DNA of 64,000 nucleotides, from positions 2,108,001 to 2,172,000 of the forward strand of contig NC_009659.1 of the NCBI RefSeq assembly GCF_000013625.1, in the 5' to 3' direction. This document shows positions 17,044 to 23,554 of the stretch, one piece after another. Numbering within the stretch: position 1 is the first letter of the stretch; the number at the start of each line of letters is the position of its first letter. The notes beneath the pieces were generated by a model. The model was not told the origin of the DNA, did not search any database, and saw only the letters and a program-made list of their open reading frames with translations. The stretch is from Janthinobacterium sp. Marseille. Lineage in GTDB: Bacteria; Pseudomonadota; Gammaproteobacteria; Burkholderiales; Burkholderiaceae_D. The position numbers and the translations under genes are program-made.

Positions 17044-18276
17044 ATGGCTGAAACCCTGATTAAAGTAGATCTGGATCAATCCCCCTACGATAACGAGAAT
17101 GTCCATAACCGCTGGCATTCCGACATCCCGATGGCGACCTGGGTGAACCCGGGCGACGACTTCATCCTCGAAACCTATGACTGGACCGGCGGCTACATCA
17201 AGAACAATGATAGTGCCGATGACGTACGTGACGTCGATCTCACCACCGTCCACTTCCTGACCGGACCGGTCGGTGTCCATACTGCAGAACCCGGCGATTT
17301 GCTGGTGGTTGAATTGCTGGACATCGGTGCCAAGCAGGAATCGATGTGGGGCTTCAACGGCTTCTTTTCGAAGAAAAACGGTGGCGGCTTCCTGACCGAC
17401 CACTTCCCTGAAGCGCAAAAATCGATCTGGGACATCAAAGGCATGTTCACCTCGTCACGCCACGTACCAGGCGTGAACTATGCAGGCCTGATCCATCCCG
17501 GCCTGATTGGCTGCCTGCCGGATCCTAAATTGCTGGCTGAATGGAACAGACGCGAAACCGGCCTGATCGCGACCGAACCTGATCGCGTCCCACCACTGGC
17601 GAATGCACCATTCGCACCAACCGCACACATGGGCAAGATGAAAGGCGCAGCACGCGACAAGGCGGCAGCCGAAGGCGCACGTACCGTGCCACCACGTGAA
17701 CACGGCGGTAACTGCGACATCAAGGATTTGTCGCGCGGCTCGAAAATTTTCTTCCCTGTGTATGTCAAAGGCGCAGGTTTGTCAGTCGGCGATTTGCACT
17801 TCAGCCAGGGCGATGGCGAAATCACCTTCTGCGGCGCGATTGAAATGGCGGGCTGGGTGCACATGAAGGTAACGGTGATCAAAGGCGGCATGGCTACCTA
17901 CGGCATCAAGAATCCGATTTTCAAACCGAGCCCTATCACCCCGCATTACAACGACTACCTGATCTTCGAAGGTATCTCGGTGGATGAGCACGGCAAACAG
18001 CATTACCTCGACGTCAACGTCGCGTATCGCCAGGCTTGCCTGAACGCCATTGAGTACCTGAAGAAATTTGGCTACACCGGCGCACAGGCGTATTCGATCC
18101 TGGGTACGGCACCGGTGCAAGGTCACATCAGCGGCGTGGTCGATATCCCGAACTCCTGCGCCACCTTGTGGTTGCCGACGCAGATCTTCGACTTTGATAT
18201 CAACCCGAGTTCTGCCGGCCCTGTGGTGCAGAAATTCAAAAGCATGGGTATGCCTCTGTCGCGCGATCTCAAGTAA
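17044..18276 (+). CDS. fmdA: Formamidase/acetamidase
   Basis: A 410-residue FmdA/AmdA-family amidase, which hydrolyses formamide (and possibly acetamide) to the acid and ammonia in the cytoplasm. The family pattern is clear throughout: MAETLIKVDLDQSPYDNENVHNRWH start, HTAEPGDLLVVELLDIG, VPGVNYAGLIHPGLIGCLPD, HGGNCDIKDLSRGSKIFFPV, LHFSQGDGEITFCGAIEMAG and PNSCATLWLPTQIFDFDI. Length matches Methylophilus-type formamidase. AGAGG precedes the ATG. It lies head-to-head with the NCS1-kinase gene, and fmdB follows after 12 bp. It supplies nitrogen from amides, so induction by substrate through the adjacent sensor is expected. Confidence 0.95.
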   Translation: MAETLIKVDLDQSPYDNENVHNRWHSDIPMATWVNPGDDFILETYDWTGGYIKNNDSADDVRDVDLTTVHFLTGPVGVHTAEPGDLLVVELLDIGAKQESMWGFNGFFSKKNGGGFLTDHFPEAQKSIWDIKGMFTSSRHVPGVNYAGLIHPGLIGCLPDPKLLAEWNRRETGLIATEPDRVPPLANAPFAPTAHMGKMKGAARDKAAAEGARTVPPREHGGNCDIKDLSRGSKIFFPVYVKGAGLSVGDLHFSQGDGEITFCGAIEMAGWVHMKVTVIKGGMATYGIKNPIFKPSPITPHYNDYLIFEGISVDEHGKQHYLDVNVAYRQACLNAIEYLKKFGYTGAQAYSILGTAPVQGHISGVVDIPNSCATLWLPTQIFDFDINPSSAGPVVQKFKSMGMPLSRDLK

Positions 18277-18288
18277 TAGGAGAAAGTC

Positions 18289-18633
18289 ATGCCAACCTAC
18301 GATTATGTCTGCAAGGACTGCGGTTTTTTCGAGGCGGTGCGCACTATCGCAGCGCGCAACGATCCCATCGATTGCCCGCACTGCGCGGCGACGGCTGACC
18401 GTACCTGGGCATCCGCACCGAGCCTGGCGCTGATGCCGGAAGCACGTCGACATGCGATGAGCACCAATGAAAAATCATCGCATGAACCGATGAGCTCCAA
18501 GAACTACGCATCCAAAGCGCATCCTTCCGGATGCAGTTGCTGCTCTTCCGGCAAGAAGAGCAAATCAACCCTGGTCGCCCCGAACGGAAATAAAACCTTC
18601 GTCGGCAAGCGACCGTGGATGATCAGCCACTGA
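18289..18633 (+). CDS. fmdB: FmdB-family zinc-ribbon protein
   Basis: A 114-residue protein with the FmdB zinc ribbon at the N terminus: MPTYDYVCKDCGFFEAV and DCPHC provide two CxxC knuckles. The rest is polar and low complexity, with a second cysteine group (SGCSCCSSGKK) near residue 82. FmdB proteins sit beside formamidase and amidase genes and have been proposed to regulate them, but the biochemical role is not settled. It is 12 bp behind fmdA with its own ribosome site (AGGAGAAAG), so the two form one operon. The protein is longer than minimal FmdB (about 60-110 aa). Confidence 0.9.
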   Translation: MPTYDYVCKDCGFFEAVRTIAARNDPIDCPHCAATADRTWASAPSLALMPEARRHAMSTNEKSSHEPMSSKNYASKAHPSGCSCCSSGKKSKSTLVAPNGNKTFVGKRPWMISH

Positions 18634-18650
18634 AATCATACCTGGCATGA

Positions 18651-18682
18651 GCGAAACGCCGGCGGGCCCGCAAGGGTTTCGC
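18651..18682. other. GC-rich hairpin between fmdB and amiS
   Basis: GCGAAACGCC and GGGTTTCGC form a roughly 9-bp stem with one bulge. The enclosed loop contains the 10-bp palindrome GCGGGCCCGC. It is 18 bp past the fmdB stop. No T-run follows, so it may be a processing or attenuation structure setting lower amiS expression, or a weak terminator. Confidence 0.4.
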
Positions 18683-18799
18683 CGGCGCAATCCCGCTGCT
18701 CCCGCATACGGCTATCGATATGAAGCGTATATGAGTTGCCTATTATCTTTTTGAACGTCAAATAATTAAAATCGCTGCCTCGTTCAGCAAGGAGATGTC

Positions 18800-19315
18800 A
18801 TGCTATTAGGTTTTTCACTACTCTATGTGGGCGCAGTTCTATGCCTCAACGGCCTGTGGCTGCTCGGTCGCATCGGCGACAAGGAGATATGGGTCATCAA
18901 CGTTTTTTCAGGCACCGTCACCTTCCTGATTTCAATGCAACTGGCTTTCGGTGCGAATGCAGATGCGGGTTCCATCAAAGCTGCCGCCCTCACCCTGTTA
19001 TTTTCCTTCACTTACTTTTGGGTTGCTTTCAATCGCTATAACGGCGCCGATGGTCGCGGCCTCGGCTGGTTCAGCCTGTTCGTCGCCATTACCGCCATTC
19101 CGGTTGCAATTGAAACCCTGCAAACCGCTACCAGCACCTGGGGTGTCTGGTTCGGCCTGAACTGGGCGGCGTGGGCGGTATTGTGGTTTATGTTTTTCCT
19201 CCTACTGTCGGCAGAAAAACAAATCGCCAAGATCACCGGCGTGGTCGCGCTGCTCTGCGGCGTGTTCACCGGCTGGGTGCCAGGCTTCCTCCTGCTTAAC
19301 GGCGCATTACAGTAA
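18800..19315 (+). CDS. amiS: AmiS/UreI-family amide/urea channel
   Basis: A 171-residue, six-span membrane protein of the AmiS/UreI family. The first span MLLGFSLLYVGAVLCLNGLWLLG, the KEIWVINVFSGTV segment and the FSFTYFWVAFNRYNGADGRGLGWFSLFV stretch fit the family. Members pass urea or short amides across the inner membrane. A good ribosome site (AAGGAGATG) precedes the ATG. It lies 166 bp after fmdB on the same strand and so completes an amide-uptake-and-hydrolysis locus. A strong inverted repeat (19324-19352) ends the unit. Confidence 0.9.
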   Translation: MLLGFSLLYVGAVLCLNGLWLLGRIGDKEIWVINVFSGTVTFLISMQLAFGANADAGSIKAAALTLLFSFTYFWVAFNRYNGADGRGLGWFSLFVAITAIPVAIETLQTATSTWGVWFGLNWAAWAVLWFMFFLLLSAEKQIAKITGVVALLCGVFTGWVPGFLLLNGALQ

Positions 19316-19323
19316 GTCAACAG

Positions 19324-19352
19324 CTGCTTGCGTGCATCACACACGCAAGCAG
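19324..19352 (+). terminator. Hairpin terminator after amiS
   Basis: CTGCTTGCGTG (19324-19334) pairs perfectly over 11 bp with CACGCAAGCAG (19342-19352), with a 7-nt loop. It is followed by GGCTTTCCATTCTCC, which has only a weak T-tract. Position 9 bp past the amiS stop supports termination. Confidence 0.6.
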
Positions 19353-19394
19353 GCTTTCCATTCTCCTCCTCATCCCGCGCATCCGCAAAGATAA

Positions 19395-19452
19395 TTCAAC
19401 CAAATGGTTGACATTTAATTTCACCCTGCTATATTCAACCACATGGTTGAAT
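19395..19452 (+). promoter_or_regulatory. arsR promoter with two operators; predicted leaderless start
   Basis: TTGACA (19408-19413), a 16-bp spacer and TATATT (19430-19435) make a near-consensus sigma-70 promoter. Two inverted repeats share TCAACCA/TGGTTGA arms: one at 19396-19411 overlaps the -35, and the other at 19433-19452 (9-bp arms, ATTCAACCA/TGGTTGAAT) covers the end of the -10 and the ATG at 19443. Transcription should start about 7 nt after the -10, at the ATG. No ribosome-binding site is present upstream. Confidence 0.75.
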
Positions 19453-19781
19453 TAAATTCTGAAAAACTCGATGCCGTTTTCAATGCACTCAGCGATCCGA
19501 CCCGACGTCGGATGCTGCGCCTGCTGGCTGATGGCGAACGCACGATAGGCGAACTGGCAGCGCCTTTCGATATGTCCTTTGCCGGTGCTTCCAAGCACGT
19601 CAAGGCACTGGAACATGCAGGCCTGATCAGTCGCAGTGTGCAGGGCCGTACGCATTTGTGCTCACTGGAAGCCGCACCGCTGGCCGCTGCCGAAGACTGG
19701 CTGCGCTTTTATCAAGGCTTCTGGACTGAGCGTCTGGAAGCACTGGAACGCGAACTATTGGCGAAGAAAAGGAGAAAGTGA
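19443..19781 (+). CDS. ArsR-family transcriptional regulator
   Basis: A 112-residue winged-helix ArsR-type repressor of the kind paired with SRPBCC/AHSA1 proteins. It has the KLDAVFNALSDPTRRRMLRLLADGERTIGELAAPF core and a recognition helix in SFAGASKHVKALEHAGLI. The ELCVCDL-type metal-binding cysteines of metal-sensing ArsR proteins are absent, so it is unlikely to be a metal sensor. It overlaps the following SRPBCC gene by 1 bp (TGATG). Its own promoter predicts a leaderless mRNA with an operator on the start codon, so autorepression is likely. Confidence 0.9.
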   Translation: MVELNSEKLDAVFNALSDPTRRRMLRLLADGERTIGELAAPFDMSFAGASKHVKALEHAGLISRSVQGRTHLCSLEAAPLAAAEDWLRFYQGFWTERLEALERELLAKKRRK

Positions 19782-20329
19782 TGGCGAAAATAATAGATGA
19801 GTATGGCGTAGCGACAGACCAGGCAACCGTGCATATGGAAAAACTGCTGCCGGCAAGCGTGGACGTGGTGTGGGAATACCTGACCGAGTCGGATAAACGC
19901 GCAACCTGGCTGGCTTCCGGCGTAATGGGATTATATGTTGGCGGACCAGCCGAGCTGTGCTTCAACTTCAAGAACCTGACGACGGAAGCCACACCGGAAC
20001 GCTTCCTGCCCTATGAATCCAATCATCGGCAGCAGGGACATGTCACGCTGTGCGAGCCGCCCCACTTGTTAAGCTTTACCTGGAATGAGCGTGACGGTCG
20101 TTCGTCCGAAGTTCGCTTCGAACTGCGTGCGCAAGGCGACCTAACCTTATTGATCCTGACCCATAGCCGTTTGCCGAACCGCAATGAAATGGTCAGTGTC
20201 GCGAGCGGCTGGCATACGCATCTGGGCATACTGGAAGACCGCCTGAACCGGCAACAGCCGCGCCAGTTCTGGGCCACCCACGCGCGCCTGGAAGCCGAGT
20301 ATCAACAACGCATTCCCGCCGCGTCCTGA
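19781..20329 (+). CDS. SRPBCC (AHSA1/START-like) domain protein
   Basis: A 182-residue single-domain SRPBCC protein of the AHSA1 (activator of Hsp90 ATPase-like) group: VHMEKLLPASVDVVWEYLTESDKRATWLASG at the start, the WNERDG strand region, LTLLILTHSRLP and a C-terminal helix SGWHTHLGILEDRLN. These proteins bind hydrophobic ligands in a helix-grip pocket; the ligand here is unknown. It begins at the ATG overlapping the arsR stop codon, with GGAGA upstream, so it is co-translated with arsR and presumably repressed by it. This ArsR-SRPBCC pairing is common in proteobacteria. Confidence 0.85.
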   Translation: MAKIIDEYGVATDQATVHMEKLLPASVDVVWEYLTESDKRATWLASGVMGLYVGGPAELCFNFKNLTTEATPERFLPYESNHRQQGHVTLCEPPHLLSFTWNERDGRSSEVRFELRAQGDLTLLILTHSRLPNRNEMVSVASGWHTHLGILEDRLNRQQPRQFWATHARLEAEYQQRIPAAS

Positions 20330-20342
20330 CAGCGACGCATGA

Positions 20343-21023
20343 TTACTGGATCGCGATGCCGGCTTCGACCAGGAGGCCGACCACTCCGGTCCAGAAAATC
20401 TCCACACCGATACACAGCAGGATAAAGGCCGACAGGCGCAGCATCACCATGGTGCCGAGCCGGCCCAGCATCTTGACCATCTTGTTGGCCGAGTTATAGC
20501 AAAGCCAGATGACGAATGCCGTCATCGCCGCACCTACCGCAGCACTGCCGAGTGAAATGACCTGGTCCAGCAAACGTGCCGGCGTACTCGCGCCCAGCGT
20601 AATCGATGCAGCAATCGCACCCGGGCCTACCGTCAGCGGAAAGCTGATCGGGTAAAAGCTGCGTACCTTGAACTCTTCATCCGACCATGCTTCCATCGGC
20701 GCGGTCGCGACCTGCGTACGTATCGCATCCTGGCCGTTATCGTTGAGCAATCGCCAGGCCGTGAAGGCAACCAGCAAACCACCACTGATACGCACGATAG
20801 GAATCGAGATGCCGAAAAACATCAGCACATGCGAACCGATGAACATTGCGCCGAGGAGGAGGAAGAAACAATTCAGCGCTACCTGGCGCGCCAGTTTCTT
20901 TTCCACGTCGCGGCTGACATTGCCCAGCAGGCTGGCAAACACCGGTGCGTTACCGAATGGATTAATGATGGGCAACATGGTGATAGGCACCAGGATTGCG
21001 GCTTTGAAGAAAAGGATCAGCAT
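20343..21023 (-). CDS. marC: MarC-family integral membrane protein
   Basis: A 226-residue six-span membrane protein of the MarC/UPF0056 family. The first span MLILFFKAAILVPITMLPIINPFGNAPVF has the typical NPFGNxP signature, and FPLTVGPGAIAASITLG is the second repeat signature. The family was once called multiple-antibiotic-resistance, but no resistance or transport function has been shown convincingly. It lies 21 bp downstream of the DedA-rhodanese gene in the same direction and is probably co-transcribed. Confidence 0.9.
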   Translation of the reverse strand: MLILFFKAAILVPITMLPIINPFGNAPVFASLLGNVSRDVEKKLARQVALNCFFLLLGAMFIGSHVLMFFGISIPIVRISGGLLVAFTAWRLLNDNGQDAIRTQVATAPMEAWSDEEFKVRSFYPISFPLTVGPGAIAASITLGASTPARLLDQVISLGSAAVGAAMTAFVIWLCYNSANKMVKMLGRLGTMVMLRLSAFILLCIGVEIFWTGVVGLLVEAGIAIQ

Positions 21024-21044
21024 GAATGGAGTCCTATCCTGAAA

Positions 21045-21974
21045 TCAGACAAATTCATCGATGGAATGCCCGGCTGCAACCCATGCGTCTATGCCACCGG
21101 TCAAGGGACGTACCCGACGGTAACCGCGCGCCATCAATTTCTTCGCGATGCGTGCAGCGGAAGCTTCATTCGGGCAAGCGCAATACACAATCACTTCGGA
21201 GTCCAGTTCGGTATTCACCACCAGCGCGCTGATGTCATCATCCGATAACACCATCGCACCAGGTATTTTGCCGCTTTGCTGTGCCAGGCCGGAACGCACA
21301 TCGATAATAGTTGGCGGCGTACCGTTTTTCAGCAATTGATCAAGTTCATCGACCGTGATGCGCGCCATCCGTAAATCTTTCAGGAAACTATGCCGCTGCC
21401 ACCATTTTTTTGCAAGGTAGACGGCAAACGCCAGGGCCACCAGCAGGATGCCCCATTTGCCAAGGCTGGCCAGGATATCCAGCAAGTCGGCGACGGCCGA
21501 GCTGAATAACGAACCGAGGAAGATGGCCGAACCAGCCCACAGCGCCGCACCCAAAGCATCGAAAATAATGAATTTGGCAGGCCGCGTACCGATCGCACCA
21601 GCCAGCGCACTTGCGACCGAGGCAAAGCCGGGAATGAATTTGGCGACCAGCAAGGAAGCCGGGCCATAGCGGATATACATGGCTTCGGTTTGCCGTACAC
21701 AGGAATCAGGCGACAGCGAGATCTTGCACAAACGCGCCATCACACGTCCGCCATAACGGCGCCCGGCCATATACCAGGCAAAGTCGGCAATCAGGGCCGC
21801 GACCACCGCCACCAGCAAGAGCATGGGCGCGGAATAATCGCCGCGGTCGAGCAAGGCACCGGTAATCACCAGCGTCGGGTAGGCCGGTATCGGTGCGCCC
21901 AGCTGTTCCAGCAAGACATTGCCGAAAACAAAGAGCAAACCATATTGTTCTATCAGATTCAGCAGGAAGCTCAT
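21045..21974 (-). CDS. DedA-family membrane protein fused to a rhodanese domain
   Basis: A 309-residue fusion. Residues 1-190 are a DedA/SNARE-associated membrane module: LLFVFGNVLLEQLGAPIPAYPTL, DFAWYMAGRRYG and the KFIPGFASVASALAGAIG signature. Residues about 205-309 are a rhodanese domain whose active-site loop contains the catalytic cysteine in YCACPNEAS. DedA proteins are needed for membrane homeostasis and lipid-carrier flipping; rhodanese domains transfer sulfur or sense redox. The rhodanese part should lie on the cytoplasmic side. Start MSFLLNLIEQYG (21974) is preferred to an in-frame codon 15 nt upstream. It shares an operon with marC. Confidence 0.9.
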   Translation of the reverse strand: MSFLLNLIEQYGLLFVFGNVLLEQLGAPIPAYPTLVITGALLDRGDYSAPMLLLVAVVAALIADFAWYMAGRRYGGRVMARLCKISLSPDSCVRQTEAMYIRYGPASLLVAKFIPGFASVASALAGAIGTRPAKFIIFDALGAALWAGSAIFLGSLFSSAVADLLDILASLGKWGILLVALAFAVYLAKKWWQRHSFLKDLRMARITVDELDQLLKNGTPPTIIDVRSGLAQQSGKIPGAMVLSDDDISALVVNTELDSEVIVYCACPNEASAARIAKKLMARGYRRVRPLTGGIDAWVAAGHSIDEFV

Positions 21975-22109
21975 GGCCTTGCAGTACAATTAATTCGGTT
22001 TATCGTCTGCGAAGCATAGCAGGCGGATGTCGTTTTCACGTAATTTTCGAAGCGGCAACATTCATCCTTGCCGCACAGGCCACACCTTGACCCTAACGAG
22101 GAGATCCTT

Positions 22110-22295
22110 ATGTCACAGCCCTGGAACACTGAAAGCAAGGATGAGGAAAAGCAAAGCGGCAAACTGAGTAGCGTAGAAGAGCTGCGCAAGGTCAAACATC
22201 CGGATCACGGCTTGTTATCGGACGATATCAAGAATGAAGAGAAGTTGAAGGGACTGGTGGATGAAGACCATCCCTTCCCGTCCAAAGGCAATTAA
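22110..22295 (+). CDS. Small hydrophilic hypothetical protein, 61 aa
   Basis: A 61-residue, highly charged protein (about 40% D/E/K/R) with no hydrophobic segment and no cysteine, beginning MSQPWNTESKDEEKQSGKLS. GAGGAG sits 7-12 nt before the ATG, a very good ribosome site. It looks intrinsically disordered and does not match a family I know. It is single, lying between the divergent DedA gene and the convergent psd gene. A real gene is likely from the ribosome site and codon pattern. Confidence 0.6.
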   Translation: MSQPWNTESKDEEKQSGKLSSVEELRKVKHPDHGLLSDDIKNEEKLKGLVDEDHPFPSKGN

Positions 22296-22299
22296 AGAC

Positions 22300-22340
22300 A
22301 AGCGCGTGCAGTAAGCAATCCTGGATTACTGTTGCACGCG
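22300..22340. terminator. Bidirectional hairpin between the 61-aa gene and psd
   Basis: CGCGTGCAGTAA and TTACTGTTGCACGCG pair with a 3-nt bulge across the psd stop codon region, shortly after the stop of the 61-aa gene. It is suitable to end both convergent transcripts, though T-runs are poor. Confidence 0.4.
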
Positions 22341-23177
22341 GTTTGCCATCACCTCGCCGAGTTGCACGGCACCGGCCGGCTGCCATTTCGGCGTAAAGGC
22401 CAGCATATCCTTGGGGAATAACATCACGACGGTGGAGCCGAGCAGGAAGCGGCCCATCTCTTCACCTTTTTTCAATTGCAGATACTGTTTGTCGTAATGC
22501 CATTCACGCACCGCATCCAGGCGCGGCGGATTGACGACGCCATGCCATACGGTTTGCATGCTGCCGACTATCGTCGCACCGACCAGCGTCAGTACAAACG
22601 GACCTGACTCGCCTTCGAATACGCACACTACCCGTTCATTGCGCGCAAACAAACCGGGTACGCCGCGTGCCGTAGTCGGATTCACCGAAAACAAACTGCC
22701 CGGCACATAAATCATGCGCAGCAGGCGGCCGTCACACGGCATATGGATACGATGGTAATCACGCGGGCTCAGGTAGAGCGTGGCAAAGCTGCCATTCTCG
22801 AATTGGGCGGCCAGCTCGGCATTGCCGCCGACCAGCGCGGTGGTTGAATAATTGTGGCCTTTGGCCTGGAAGATCTGGTCTTGCTCGATCTTGCCGAACT
22901 GGCTGATCGCACCATCGACCGGACAAATGAAATCCGCATCTGCCAATGGTCGCGCACCGGGTCGCAAGGCACGTGTAAAGAATTCGTTAAAGCTGGCGTA
23001 GCTGGCGATATTCGGATTCGCCGCTTCCGTCATATTCACATTGTATTTACCGACGAACCAGCGTATCAGTGCAGTCGTCACGCGTCCGGCCTTGGCACCC
23101 GCAACCAGACCGGCAAACGCGGTAAGGGCCTTTTTCGGCAGAAGATATTGCGGCAGTACAGGCAAGCGGTTGGGCAC
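22326..23177 (-). CDS. psd: Phosphatidylserine decarboxylase proenzyme
   Basis: A 283-residue membrane-associated decarboxylase that turns phosphatidylserine into phosphatidylethanolamine. The LGST motif near residue 245 (FLLGSTVVMLFP) is the autocleavage site that makes the pyruvoyl cofactor, and the catalytic His/Asp segments FICPVDGAIS and SPRDYHRIHMPCDG are present. Length fits the Psd type I proenzyme. A 75-aa gene lies 54 bp upstream on the same strand. Confidence 0.97.
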   Translation of the reverse strand: MPNRLPVLPQYLLPKKALTAFAGLVAGAKAGRVTTALIRWFVGKYNVNMTEAANPNIASYASFNEFFTRALRPGARPLADADFICPVDGAISQFGKIEQDQIFQAKGHNYSTTALVGGNAELAAQFENGSFATLYLSPRDYHRIHMPCDGRLLRMIYVPGSLFSVNPTTARGVPGLFARNERVVCVFEGESGPFVLTLVGATIVGSMQTVWHGVVNPPRLDAVREWHYDKQYLQLKKGEEMGRFLLGSTVVMLFPKDMLAFTPKWQPAGAVQLGEVMANRVQQ

Positions 23178-23231
23178 GATAGATAGGATGAAGGATTAAA
23201 AGAGAAGCGTGATTGTAGCGTTTGTTACGCC

Positions 23232-23459
23232 TTATTTTTCTGCTGCGGTCTTCCTGACGGTAATCCGGTCTATAAAGAACTCACCATCGCGACAGCAACG
23301 GTGTGGTACACCTGCCAGCTCGAATCCGGGTGGGCCGTCTTCCAGCCAGACTTGTACCAGGGTATCGAACTCTTCTGGTTCCAGTCGCAGCATCTGCGCA
23401 GTGACAACAAACTGCGCGCCTTCCTTTTGCCTGCTGACAATATCGTCTATTGTGGCCAT
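23232..23459 (-). CDS. Hypothetical protein, 75 aa
   Basis: A 75-residue soluble protein, beginning MATIDDIVSRQKEGAQFVV, with two adjacent cysteines (HRCCRDG) and a C-terminal FFIDRITVRKT strand. No known domain is recognised. It lies 54 bp upstream of psd on the same strand and may be co-transcribed. The composition is that of a small folded protein rather than a spurious frame, but there is no functional clue. Confidence 0.55.
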   Translation of the reverse strand: MATIDDIVSRQKEGAQFVVTAQMLRLEPEEFDTLVQVWLEDGPPGFELAGVPHRCCRDGEFFIDRITVRKTAAEK

Positions 23460-23554
23460 GCGCCATCCCCATTACGAAACAAAAACTGCCGCCATCATAG
23501 CTTTTGTTGCGCTGCAATTCCATTTATTGCGCGTTTTTATTGTTCTTACACTGC

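Noticed and set aside
18706..18730. Second copy of the ATACG/CGTAT half sites near amiS
   Set aside because: The half sites are in the opposite arrangement with a 15-bp spacer, unlike the fmdA site, so a shared operator cannot be claimed.
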